Made by a program: the position numbers and the translations under genes. A DNA stretch of 64,000 nt. Source: Oceanirhabdus seepicola (GTDB taxonomy: Bacteria > Bacillota > Clostridia > Clostridiales > Clostridiaceae). The number at the start of each line of letters is the position of its first letter. Positions within the stretch are counted from its first letter, which is position 1. Below the pieces are notes generated by a model that did no database searches, was not told the DNA's origin, and was given only the letters and a program-made list of their open reading frames with translations. The stretch is taken from the NCBI RefSeq assembly GCF_023684385.1, contig NZ_JAGSOJ010000007.1, positions 80,148 through 144,147 on the forward strand, read 5' to 3'. Shown in pieces: positions 8,541 through 16,539 of the stretch.

Positions 8541-9512
8541 ATGAGTAAAATTATTTACGCGGTTTTACTATCTGTAATTATAACACTAGTGATTACACCC
8601 TTTATGTTAAACTTATTAAGGAATTTAAAGACAGGACAAAATATTAGGGAAGATGGACCAAGAAGTCATCTTTCAAAAGCTGGAACCACTAGTATGGGTG
8701 GATTGATTTTCATTCTAGCAACTATGGTAACTTATTTCATTATTGTTGGAGTTGAAACATTCTTCTCTGAAGAGTCTTTGTTAGTAATTATATCATTTTT
8801 AGGATTTGGATTTATAGGGTTCTTAGATGATTATCTTAAGATTGTTAAGAAAGTTAATGAAGGGTTGAAATCAAAACAAAAATTAATATTGCAGATTATA
8901 TTTGGTGGGATAATTGGTTTCTTTGCAATGAGAATATTAGATTCTACGGAAATTTTGATTCCTTTTATTGGTCAATATTTTGATATTAAATGGCTATATA
9001 TACCATTCGTAGTTATATATATGACGGCTACAACTAATGCAACTAATTTGACAGATGGAATTGATGGGCTACTAGCATCTGTTTCAATTCTAGTCATTGC
9101 ATTTTTTGCAGTAGTTTCTTATAGTTTTGGTAATTATCCATTGGCAATCTTTTGTGGAGTTTTAGCTGGTGCTTTATTAGGATTTTTAAGAGTTAATTCT
9201 TACCCTGCTTCGGTATTTATGGGTGATACTGGTTCTTTAGCTATAGGTGGAGCTATAGGAGCAGTTGCTTTGGTATTACAACTTGAACTTATTGTAGTGA
9301 TTGTAGGTGGAATATATGTAATTGAAGCTCTATCTGATATTATTCAAGTTGGAAGTTGTAAGATAAGAAAAAAAAGAGTATTCAAAATGGCACCGTTACA
9401 TCATCACTTTGAAGAATCAGGTTGGCATGAAAATAAAGTAGTATCTATGTTCACAATCATAACTGTTTTATTATGTTTATTGGGATTTTTAGCAATAACA
9501 ATTAATATTTAA
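8541..9512 (+). CDS. mraY: Phospho-MurNAc-pentapeptide transferase MraY, copy 1 (drifting)
   Basis: Integral membrane enzyme that moves phospho-MurNAc-pentapeptide onto undecaprenyl phosphate to make lipid I. 323 residues with about ten membrane segments. Catalytic and signature motifs FLDDYLK, NATNLTDGIDGL, MGDTGS and MAPLHHHFE are intact. By eye it is about 85% identical to copy 2 (9709-10680). Three usually conserved positions are altered only here: KAGTTSMGG instead of KAGTPSMGG, and SDIIQVGSC instead of SVIIQVGSY (V to D and an aromatic residue to C). So this copy, although next to intact murF, looks less constrained. It is probably still foldable; activity is uncertain. Confidence 0.93.
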   Translation: MSKIIYAVLLSVIITLVITPFMLNLLRNLKTGQNIREDGPRSHLSKAGTTSMGGLIFILATMVTYFIIVGVETFFSEESLLVIISFLGFGFIGFLDDYLKIVKKVNEGLKSKQKLILQIIFGGIIGFFAMRILDSTEILIPFIGQYFDIKWLYIPFVVIYMTATTNATNLTDGIDGLLASVSILVIAFFAVVSYSFGNYPLAIFCGVLAGALLGFLRVNSYPASVFMGDTGSLAIGGAIGAVALVLQLELIVVIVGGIYVIEALSDIIQVGSCKIRKKRVFKMAPLHHHFEESGWHENKVVSMFTIITVLLCLLGFLAITINI

Positions 9513-9540
9513 GAGATATTAAGTAGTATGAAATGCAGAG

Positions 9541-9660
9541 TATAAAACAAAAGAAGAACTTATTCAAAAGTTAAAGGCGGATTTAACAGAAGAACATGTA
9601 TTATTAATAAAGGCGTCAAGAACAATGAAGTTCGAAACTATTTATAATGAGCTTTTGAAA
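9541..9660 (+). pseudogene. murF 3'-end remnant from the tandem duplication
   Basis: These 40 codons translate to a close match of MurF's last 40 residues: KTKEELIQKLKADL against KTKEDLIQKLKGEL, then HVLLIKASRTMKFETIYNEL against HVVLIKASRSMKFETIYNEL. There is no start, P-loop or upstream domain, and the frame runs on to a stop at 9685-9687. The sequence after it, up to ATGAGTA of mraY copy 2, also matches the stretch before mraY copy 1 (ACGAGAGAGGTT). The unit 'murF tail plus leader plus mraY' was therefore duplicated in tandem. Confidence 0.9.
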
Positions 9661-9708
9661 ATAAGTTTTTTCAGATGTCTAAATTAAAGAACGAGAGAGG
9701 TTGGAAAT

Positions 9709-10680
9709 ATGAGTACGATTATATATGCAGTTATACTATCAACAATTATAACACTTGTGAGTACACCGTTTATGTTGAACCTATTAAGAAAGTTAAAGAC
9801 AGGGCAAAACATAAGAGAAGAAGGTCCTAGGAGTCACTTTTCAAAGGCAGGGACACCAAGTATGGGTGGATTGATTTTTATTATAGCAACTATAGTAACT
9901 TATTTCCTTGTAGCTGGGTGGAAAATATTTTTCTCAGGAGAGTCACTATTAGTAATTATATCATTCTTGAGCTTTGGATTTATTGGGTTCTTGGATGATT
10001 ATCTGAAGATTGTAAAGAAGGTTAATGAAGGATTAAAATCAAAACAAAAATTGATACTACAAATTATATTTGGTACAATTATTGGTTTTTTAGCTATGAG
10101 GATTTTGGGTTCAACAGAAATTATGATACCTTTTACAGGAAAATATGTTGATTTAAAATGGCTATATATACCATTTGTGGTTATATATATGACTGGCACA
10201 ACTAATGCAACTAATTTGACAGATGGAATTGATGGGTTGTTAACATCAGTATCAATTCTTGTAGCTACTTTTTTCGCAACAATTTGTTTTAGCTTCTCAA
10301 ATTATCCATTGGCTATCTTCTGTGGAATTTTAGCAGGTGCTTTATTAGGTTTTTTAAAAGTGAATTCATACCCTGCATCCGTGTTCATGGGTGACACTGG
10401 TTCTTTAGCTATAGGTGGGGCTATCGGAGCTGTTGCTTTGGTATTAAAGCTTGAACTGATTATTGTAATTGTAGGTGGAATATATGTAATAGAAGCTCTT
10501 TCTGTAATTATACAAGTTGGAAGTTATAAGACAAGAAAGAAAAGAGTATTCAAAATGGCACCTTTACATCATCACTTTGAAGAATTAGGGTGGCACGAAA
10601 ATAAAGTAGTATCAATGTTTTCGATTATAACTGTATTATTATGTCTAGTTGGATTTTTAGCAATAACGGTTAATGTATAG
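9709..10680 (+). CDS. mraY: Phospho-MurNAc-pentapeptide transferase MraY, copy 2
   Basis: Second full-length MraY (323 residues), same reaction as copy 1. All family motifs are canonical here: KAGTPSMGG, FLDDYLK, NATNLTDGIDGL, MGDTGS, SVIIQVGSYK and MAPLHHHFE. It is therefore the better candidate for the main lipid I synthase. It follows the murF remnant and its ribosome-binding site GAGAGGTT matches that of copy 1. The stop codon TAG (10678-10680) lies inside the left end of palindromic element A1. Confidence 0.95.
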   Translation: MSTIIYAVILSTIITLVSTPFMLNLLRKLKTGQNIREEGPRSHFSKAGTPSMGGLIFIIATIVTYFLVAGWKIFFSGESLLVIISFLSFGFIGFLDDYLKIVKKVNEGLKSKQKLILQIIFGTIIGFLAMRILGSTEIMIPFTGKYVDLKWLYIPFVVIYMTGTTNATNLTDGIDGLLTSVSILVATFFATICFSFSNYPLAIFCGILAGALLGFLKVNSYPASVFMGDTGSLAIGGAIGAVALVLKLELIIVIVGGIYVIEALSVIIQVGSYKTRKKRVFKMAPLHHHFEELGWHENKVVSMFSIITVLLCLVGFLAITVNV

Positions 10681-10798
10681 AGAATTCATAGTGAAACCTA
10701 ATTTATGCACAGCTTAGAAAAAGTTATATAATAACTGTATCAAAATCGTAGGTTTAATGTGTATGTATAAATTAATAGTTGAAGTGGAATCTCTTAAG
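10676..10798. repeat. Palindromic element, family A (copy A1)
   Basis: An imperfect inverted repeat of about 123 bp. The left end TATAGAGAATTCATAG is mirrored by GGAATCTCTTAAG at the right end, with a central AAAATCGTAGG. It aligns along its length with 23373-23480, which has TATAGAGAATCCATAG on the left, AAAATCGCAG in the middle and GGAATCTCTATAG on the right. It lies between mraY copy 2 and ftsW and supplies the mraY stop codon. Confidence 0.7.
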
Positions 10799-10817
10799 CA
10801 ATTTTCAGGAGGGAGAA

Positions 10818-11915
10818 ATGGGGAAATTAAAAAAAAGAGTAGGAGAAATTGATTTCTATCTTCTAAGTACGGTTCTAATTCTCGTAGCAATAGGTATTGT
10901 TATGGTATGGAGTGCCTCGTCCTATATAGCACTTCATAAGTACAATAATGCAAATTATTTTTTAATAAAACAAGGAATAAACGTAACGATTGGTTTAGTT
11001 GGCATGGTTATTGCCATAAATATTGATTATCATAAATATAAGAAATTCACTTTGCCACTAGCTGTTGTGACATTCATCTTGCTAGTAATTGTACTTTTTT
11101 CGAAACCAGTAAACGGTGCAACAAGGTGGATAAATTTAGGGTTTACTACACTTCAACCCTCAGAGATAGCTAAGTATGCATTAGTTATGATATTAGCATT
11201 TAGTTTAGAGAGAGTTGGAGAAAAAATAAAAAAGTTACCTGTCTTATTGTTGCATTTAGGTATTGGTTTTTTCTTTGCTGGAATGGTTTTGCTTGAAAAA
11301 AATATGAGTATTTTTTCAGTGATGGTTATTGTGACATTTATAGTTGTTTTTATTGATGGTGCTAAATTCATACATTTGTTTGGACTTGGTATAACAGCAG
11401 TTGTTGGAGGTGTATTCCTTATCTTTGCTGAACCATATAGAGTGAAGCGACTAATGAGTTTTAGGAACCCTTGGGTGGATCCGTTAGATACGGGATATCA
11501 ATTAATTCAATCATTCTATGCTCTTGGAACTGGTGGACTTATGGGTGTTGGTCTTGGTCAATCAAGACAAAAAGCTTTTTATATTCCGGAACCACATAAT
11601 GATTTTATTTTCTCTATTATAGGGGAAGAGCTAGGGTTCATAGGATGTGCAGCAATAATACTAGTATTTTGTTTCTTCATAATCAGAGGTGTTGGAATTG
11701 CATTTAAAGCAAAAGATACATATGGTACATTAATTGCTATTGGATTCACTTCAATAATCGCAATACAGGCAATAATCAATATTGCAGTAGTATCAGGTAG
11801 TATGCCGGTAACAGGTGTGCCATTGCCCTTTATTAGCTATGGTGGAAGTGCGATTGCTATAAACTTATTTGCCATGGGGGTACTTCTCAATATATCTAAA
11901 CAAAATTCAAAATAA
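10818..11915 (+). CDS. ftsW: FtsW/SpoVE-family lipid II glycosyltransferase
   Basis: 365-residue SEDS-family polytopic membrane protein (about ten segments) that polymerises lipid II into glycan strands with its partner PBP, here most likely the SpoVD-type protein encoded upstream. SEDS signatures seen: GATRWINLG near the middle and PFISYGGSAIAINLFAMG at the C-terminal end. AGGAGG sits 5 nt before ATG 10818; an upstream in-frame ATG at 10779 has no ribosome-binding site and falls inside element A1. FtsW and SpoVE cannot be told apart from sequence alone. Confidence 0.93.
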   Translation: MGKLKKRVGEIDFYLLSTVLILVAIGIVMVWSASSYIALHKYNNANYFLIKQGINVTIGLVGMVIAINIDYHKYKKFTLPLAVVTFILLVIVLFSKPVNGATRWINLGFTTLQPSEIAKYALVMILAFSLERVGEKIKKLPVLLLHLGIGFFFAGMVLLEKNMSIFSVMVIVTFIVVFIDGAKFIHLFGLGITAVVGGVFLIFAEPYRVKRLMSFRNPWVDPLDTGYQLIQSFYALGTGGLMGVGLGQSRQKAFYIPEPHNDFIFSIIGEELGFIGCAAIILVFCFFIIRGVGIAFKAKDTYGTLIAIGFTSIIAIQAIINIAVVSGSMPVTGVPLPFISYGGSAIAINLFAMGVLLNISKQNSK

Positions 11916-11918
11916 AAT

Positions 11919-11946
11919 TTTAAGCTGAGCGACAGCTCAGCTTAAA
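11919..11946. other. Perfect 12-bp hairpin between ftsW and ftsQ
   Basis: TTTAAGCTGAGC and GCTCAGCTTAAA enclose the loop GACA. There is no T-run after it on the plus strand, so it is not a classical terminator. It could stabilise the upstream mRNA or reduce read-through. Confidence 0.55.
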
Positions 11947-11968
11947 TGTTATATGAGGTGAATTTTAT

Positions 11969-12856
11969 ATGGTAGAGAAAAAAAAGAATGGAAAAAGCAT
12001 ATCAAGTTCAAAGGAAAGAAATGAACAACATTATGGTGAATATCTTTTAAAAAATAAGGAGAAGCTCATTAAAAAGAGAAAAAAGAAACGTTTAAAGAAT
12101 AAGTTAATGCTCCTATTTGTACTATTAGTAGCAATTGGGATTTATATATCATTAAAACAAGAAATATTTAATTTGAATTCTATAACAGTATCAGGTAATA
12201 AAATTGTTAAGACGGATGAGATAAAGATGCTGGCAAATGTACGAATTGGAGATAATATCTTTATGTTAAAAGATAAAGAAATCAAAGGAAATATTTTAAT
12301 AAATGGTTATATTAAGAGTGTGACTATAAAAAGAAAGTTTCCTGATGAAATTATTCTTAGTGTAGAAGAGAGAAATGCATTCTATTATGAAAAAATTGGT
12401 GATGTATTTTATATTCTTGATAAAGAGTGTTATGTACTTGAATCAAAAAGTAATATTAACAGCTTAAATCTCCTAGAAGTCAAAGGATTGGATTTTGAAG
12501 GTATGGTAATTGGCGAAAAACTGAAACAGGAAGATATCAGAAAAGAAAGTTTTTTATCTGAACTGGAAGGGTTAGTAAAGATTAATACTAGTGGGCATGA
12601 AATAGTTGAAGTAGATTTGAGTGATATGAATAATATTAATTTGAACATAGGTAAGTTCAATATAAGATTGGGTAGTGAAGAAAATTTAAAAGAGAAGTTA
12701 AATAAAGCTATAAATATTTATTTAGAAAAGGATTTGGAAAATCTAAGTGGATATATAGAAGTTGGCTTTGAAGGAAATCCTGTTATTTATATTAATGAAA
12801 CTAATGAAGAAACTAATGAAGAAAGTACTGAAAAAAAGGAAAATGACACAAATTAA
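11969..12856 (+). CDS. ftsQ: Cell-division protein FtsQ/DivIB
   Basis: 295-residue bitopic divisome protein. It has a lysine-rich cytosolic tail (1-48), one membrane segment (LMLLFVLLVAIGIYISL), then a POTRA domain starting at LNSITVSGNKIV and the FtsQ/DivIB beta domain. The C-terminal tail repeats ETNEE and is strongly acidic. It scaffolds FtsL and DivIC and helps regulate septal synthesis. Its place at the end of the division cluster agrees with this. Confidence 0.9.
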   Translation: MVEKKKNGKSISSSKERNEQHYGEYLLKNKEKLIKKRKKKRLKNKLMLLFVLLVAIGIYISLKQEIFNLNSITVSGNKIVKTDEIKMLANVRIGDNIFMLKDKEIKGNILINGYIKSVTIKRKFPDEIILSVEERNAFYYEKIGDVFYILDKECYVLESKSNINSLNLLEVKGLDFEGMVIGEKLKQEDIRKESFLSELEGLVKINTSGHEIVEVDLSDMNNINLNIGKFNIRLGSEENLKEKLNKAINIYLEKDLENLSGYIEVGFEGNPVIYINETNEETNEESTEKKENDTN

Positions 12857-12963
12857 CAAAAGATTATAAGAAATCTTGTATTATACTAATTAATTAGCTA
12901 AATAGTCATAAAAAAAGAGGAAATTGACATTTTATAAAGAAGTATAACAAGGGAGGAATAATT

Positions 12964-13629
12964 ATGAGTTTTAACGTTATAGATAATGTAAAAAAAATAC
13001 GAAATGAAGTTCCAGAAACAGTATCATTAATATGTGTTTCTAAAACTAAACCAAACGAGTTAATTATGGAAGCTTATAATGCTGGGGAAAGAGAATTTGG
13101 TGAAAATAAGGTTCAAGAACTTACCGAAAAGTATGAAACTCTTCCAAAGGATATAAAATGGCATTTCATAGGTCATTTACAGCGAAATAAGGTTAAATAT
13201 ATAGTAGGGAAATTACACTTACTTCATTCATTAGATGGTGTTAAACTTCTTCATGAATTAGAGAAGAGGTATGGAAAAGAAGAGTTAGAGTTGAATACAC
13301 TAATTCAGGTTAATGTGGGTGAAGAAGAAAGTAAGACAGGTTTACATAAAAATGAAGTGAATGATTTCATTAAAGAAGTTGAAAAATGTTCTCATGTGAA
13401 AGTTAAAGGGATTATGGCTATTATACCTAAAGGAACAGAGGAACAGTGTAGAAGTTATTTTAAAGAAATGAAAGAGATGTATGAGAATCTAAAAAAAATG
13501 GATTATAATAATGTATCAATGGAAATACTCTCAATGGGTATGTCAGGAGATTATAAAATTGCTATAGATGAAGGATCAAATATGGTAAGAGTAGGAACTG
13601 GGGTATTTGGAAATAGAGTATACAAATAA
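12964..13629 (+). CDS. yggS: YggS-family pyridoxal-phosphate homeostasis protein
   Basis: 221-residue PLP-binding protein with an alanine-racemase-like barrel and no known catalytic activity; it buffers PLP in cells. Signature stretches: ICVSKTKP (PLP lysine region), FGENKVQEL, WHFIGHLQRNK and LSMGMSGDYKIAI near the C terminus. Usual length. GGGAGGAATAATT precedes the ATG. sepF begins 12 nt after it, the conserved yggS-sepF order of Gram-positive division clusters. Confidence 0.95.
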   Translation: MSFNVIDNVKKIRNEVPETVSLICVSKTKPNELIMEAYNAGEREFGENKVQELTEKYETLPKDIKWHFIGHLQRNKVKYIVGKLHLLHSLDGVKLLHELEKRYGKEELELNTLIQVNVGEEESKTGLHKNEVNDFIKEVEKCSHVKVKGIMAIIPKGTEEQCRSYFKEMKEMYENLKKMDYNNVSMEILSMGMSGDYKIAIDEGSNMVRVGTGVFGNRVYK

Positions 13630-13641
13630 GGAGGAGTAATA

Positions 13642-14115
13642 ATGGCAAAGAAAAAAAAAGGTAAATTTTTAAATAATATGCTTGGTCTTCATGAAGAAGA
13701 ATATGACGAATATGATGAATTTGAAGAAGATGAAGAATTTGAAGACAATGAGGAGAGAATAAAACCTATAAGAACGCATAAAATAAATAATGTAGTTGAT
13801 ATACAATCTGCAGGAGCGTCAATTTCTTCTAGTTCACCAAGAGTATTTATCTCGAAACCTGCTGATTTTGAAGAAGCAACGGTAATTGTTGATAACTTAA
13901 AAAGTAAAAAAATAGTTGTTGTGAATACAAACAGTATTGATTGTAATGTTGGACAAAGATTACTTGATTTTATAAGTGGAGCTTCTTATGCATTATCAGC
14001 TGAACTTCAGCAGATAGATAAAGGGGTATATCTTTTATCTCCTTCTAATGTAGAGGTGAATAGTTCACTTAAAAACGAATTGTCAAGCAAAGGTATGTTT
14101 AGTTTTATTAAATAA
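13642..14115 (+). CDS. sepF: Cell-division protein SepF
   Basis: 157 residues. A short N-terminal stretch ending in MLGLHEEEYDEYDE leads into an acidic linker, then the conserved SepF domain (about 70-150) with FISKPADFEEATVIVDNLK, VDxxxGQRLLDFISGA and the final VYLLSPSNVEV. SepF binds FtsZ filaments and tethers them to the membrane through its N-terminal helix. GGAGGA precedes the start. Confidence 0.95.
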   Translation: MAKKKKGKFLNNMLGLHEEEYDEYDEFEEDEEFEDNEERIKPIRTHKINNVVDIQSAGASISSSSPRVFISKPADFEEATVIVDNLKSKKIVVVNTNSIDCNVGQRLLDFISGASYALSAELQQIDKGVYLLSPSNVEVNSSLKNELSSKGMFSFIK

Positions 14116-14148
14116 ATATCTAATTTCAAAAACATATGAGGACTTCAA

Positions 14149-14934
14149 ATGGATAAAGAAAAATTTATGAATTTTTTTACTAAAGAAGAGCAACCAAGTG
14201 CAATCAAGGTTTATAATTCAGTACAAATGTGCTTGGATTTTAATACACTTATTGTGGTAGATGAATTTATTACACCTAATATTTGGTATAAAACTTCTAA
14301 ATTTTTAGATAGTTACCATTTCAAGAGTGTAGCTGATGGTTTCTTTGAAAATGCTGAAAGAAGAATGGTTGCATTTTACCCACAAGAGTGGGACTTACCT
14401 ATTGATTTCCCTTATGTAATTATCAAAATAACCAATAGGTCAAAGTTTAAGAAGCTTGAGCATAGACATTACCTGGGAACACTATTGTCATTAGGTCTTA
14501 AAAGAGAAAAAATAGGGGATTTAATCCTTAAAAATGATATGTGTTATGTTCCAGTAGTTTATGATATAGTAGAATATATAATAAATTCACTAGAAAAAAT
14601 AAATGGTTGCGCAGTAAGAATAGAGAAAATTGAACAAGAAGAGTATGCTTCAATACAGAGTGGTGTAGAACTTAAAGAAAAGCTAATTTTATGTTCAAGT
14701 ATGCGAATTGATTGTGTAGTGTGTGCTGTTATAAATATCTCCAGAAGTAGAGGAGAAAAAATCATCTCATCAGGAAAAGTAATGGTTGACTATAGTGTGG
14801 TTGATAAGAAAAATTTTGAGATAAAAGAAGGCTCGAGATTGACTATTAGAGGATTTGGAAAGTATATTGTAGGTGAGATTGTTGGAACTACTAAAAAGGA
14901 TAGATTTAGAGTTAAATTATTACAATATAAATAG
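14149..14934 (+). CDS. ylmH: YlmH-family S4-domain RNA-binding protein
   Basis: 261 residues with a C-terminal S4 RNA-binding domain (about 180-255: SRGEKIISSGKVMVDYSVVD, then EGSRLTIRGFGKYIVG). The N-terminal half matches the YlmH family, whose gene sits between sepF and divIVA in many Bacillota. Family members act on stalled 50S ribosomes or peptidyl-tRNA. The TAG stop (14932-14934) lies in the left end of palindromic element C. Confidence 0.9.
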   Translation: MDKEKFMNFFTKEEQPSAIKVYNSVQMCLDFNTLIVVDEFITPNIWYKTSKFLDSYHFKSVADGFFENAERRMVAFYPQEWDLPIDFPYVIIKITNRSKFKKLEHRHYLGTLLSLGLKREKIGDLILKNDMCYVPVVYDIVEYIINSLEKINGCAVRIEKIEQEEYASIQSGVELKEKLILCSSMRIDCVVCAVINISRSRGEKIISSGKVMVDYSVVDKKNFEIKEGSRLTIRGFGKYIVGEIVGTTKKDRFRVKLLQYK

Positions 14935-15022
14935 AATGAAATTTTGTAAACACATCTAACATGAAACATCTAGAAGCATAGCTGTTTCAGATTAAATATG
15001 TTCGAAATTTAGATCATTCTAT
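14931..15022. repeat. Palindromic intergenic element C
   Basis: A roughly 92-bp imperfect inverted repeat. The left arm begins ATAGAATGAAATTTTG and runs to ATGAAACA. The right arm is the complement of ATAGAATGATCTAAATTT and runs to CTGAAACA. It starts on the ylmH stop codon and ends just before the divIVA ribosome-binding site. Unlike A and B, I saw no second copy in the window. Confidence 0.6.
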
Positions 15023-15035
15023 ACAAATAGTCGAA

Positions 15036-15065
15036 AGGGGGGAAGGTTACTTAGTAACCAAAACA
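15036..15065 (+). promoter_or_regulatory. divIVA ribosome-binding site separated from its start by a hairpin
   Basis: The only strong Shine-Dalgarno (AGGGGGG, 15036-15042) is 23 nt from the ATG at 15066, too far for normal initiation. Between them GGTTAC-TTA-GTAACC (15045-15059) forms a perfect 6-bp hairpin. Folding it out brings the site to about 8 nt. The start itself is fixed by homology (the N terminus MNLSPNDVNSREF matches DivIVA). Confidence 0.6.
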
Positions 15066-15716
15066 ATGAATTTATCACCCAATGATGTGAATAGTAGAGA
15101 ATTTAAGAGAGCTATGAGAGGTTATAAAAGAGATGAGGTTCATGACTTTCTTGAAGATGTAGCAGAAGATTTTGAAAAACTATACAAGGAAAATGGTGTT
15201 TTAAAAGATAAAGTTAGTGTATTAGAAGAACGTTTAAAACACTATAAGGATATGGAAGATACAATTCAAAAAACTTTAGTAATGGCACAGAATACTGCTG
15301 AAGAAGCTAAGAAAAATGCTCTCAAAGAAAGTGAGTTAATTATTAAAGATGCCAATGAGACTGGTGCAAGAATAATTGACAGAGCAAAGAATGACGTTAT
15401 TGAGATAAACCATGAATATGATAAACTTAAAGGTGAGTTCAAGATATTTAGAAGTAAATTTAGAAACTTCATGAATAGTCAGATTGATATGTTCGAAAGT
15501 CTTGAAAAAGATTTTGAAAAGACTTATAATTTAGGTGTTGAATCTCAGGTTAATAATGATAAACCCGTTAGATATGAGAATTTCAAAAAAGAATTAAAAG
15601 AAATGGAAGATGTAAAACTAGATAAGACAGCAGCGTATAATACAAGTGAAATAAATACACGAAGCAAACATAGAGTTGACTCTCTAGACAATATAAAAAC
15701 ATTCTTTTCAGAATAA
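15066..15716 (+). CDS. divIVA: Cell-pole/septum protein DivIVA
   Basis: 216-residue coiled-coil protein. The lipid-binding N-terminal domain (MNLSPNDVNSREFKRAMRGY, then RDEVHDFLEDV) matches DivIVA and a long coiled coil follows. It self-assembles on negatively curved membrane at septa and poles and recruits partners there. Last gene of the yggS-sepF-ylmH-divIVA block and followed by a terminator. Translation start geometry is unusual (see the preceding entry). Confidence 0.95.
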   Translation: MNLSPNDVNSREFKRAMRGYKRDEVHDFLEDVAEDFEKLYKENGVLKDKVSVLEERLKHYKDMEDTIQKTLVMAQNTAEEAKKNALKESELIIKDANETGARIIDRAKNDVIEINHEYDKLKGEFKIFRSKFRNFMNSQIDMFESLEKDFEKTYNLGVESQVNNDKPVRYENFKKELKEMEDVKLDKTAAYNTSEINTRSKHRVDSLDNIKTFFSE

Positions 15717-15744
15717 CTCACTCGCAATTTGAGTGAGATTTTTA
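15717..15744 (+). terminator. Terminator after divIVA
   Basis: CTCACTC and GAGTGAG flank a 7-nt loop, followed by ATTTTTATT. It closes the division cluster. Confidence 0.8.
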
Positions 15745-15838
15745 TTGACTATTAATCAAAGGGCAGTTATCATTTCATTATAGACATGAAGATTATGCCA
15801 CTAGGTGGATAAGGTGTACATTTTAAGGAGGAAGAATA

Positions 15839-16531
15839 ATGATTGTTGGTATTATAGGAGCAATGAAAGAAGAGGTAGAAATACTTGTTAGTGAAATGGA
15901 AATTGAGAGAATTGAAAAAAAAGCTAAAATGGAATTCAATTATGGAACTTTCCAAGATAAAAAGGTAGTTATTGTTACAAGTGGAATTGGTAAGGTTAAT
16001 GCGGCTGTTTGTACACAGATACTGATAGATGATTTTAATGTAAATTGTGTTATTAATGTTGGAATAGCTGGTGGGCTTAAGAAAGATATATTCCCGGGAG
16101 ATGTTGTTGTTGCAACTGATCTTGTTCAACATGATATGGACACAACTTTCTTTGGAGATAAGCTTGGGCAAATTCCAAGATTAGATACATTTGATTTTAG
16201 ATGTGATGAAAGACTTGTTGAAAAAGCTTATAATGCATGTAAAAATAGTGTTTACAATAAGTATGAAAAGGGAAGAATTGTATCAGGAGATCAATTTATT
16301 AGTAGTGGGGAAAAATTAAAAGCTTTAGATATTGAATTTAATGCTTATGCATGTGAAATGGAAGGTGCAAGTATTGCACAAGTTGCATATTTGAATAATA
16401 TACCTTTTGTTGTTATCAGATCAATTTCAGATAACGCAATAAATGGTACTCACATGGATTATGAGAAATTCTCTCCAATAGCTATACAGAACTCAACGAA
16501 AATCCTTAGAGATATGTTGAAAAATATGTAG
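15839..16531 (+). CDS. mtnN: 5'-methylthioadenosine/S-adenosylhomocysteine nucleosidase
   Basis: 230-residue cytosolic nucleosidase (Pfs) that cleaves adenine from SAH and methylthioadenosine, clearing SAM by-products and producing S-ribosylhomocysteine. Family features: GIIGAMKEEVE at the start, TSGIGKVNAA, NVGIAGGL, the purine-binding CEMEGASIAQVA and the catalytic Asp in IRSISDNA. AAGGAGGAAG precedes the ATG. aroF follows after 8 nt, so the two are probably co-transcribed. Confidence 0.96.
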   Translation: MIVGIIGAMKEEVEILVSEMEIERIEKKAKMEFNYGTFQDKKVVIVTSGIGKVNAAVCTQILIDDFNVNCVINVGIAGGLKKDIFPGDVVVATDLVQHDMDTTFFGDKLGQIPRLDTFDFRCDERLVEKAYNACKNSVYNKYEKGRIVSGDQFISSGEKLKALDIEFNAYACEMEGASIAQVAYLNNIPFVVIRSISDNAINGTHMDYEKFSPIAIQNSTKILRDMLKNM

Positions 16532-16539
16532 GTGGTATT

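Noticed and set aside
15770..16171. Minus-strand frame of 133 codons over the start of mtnN
   Set aside because: Asn/Tyr-rich antisense shadow without initiation signals.
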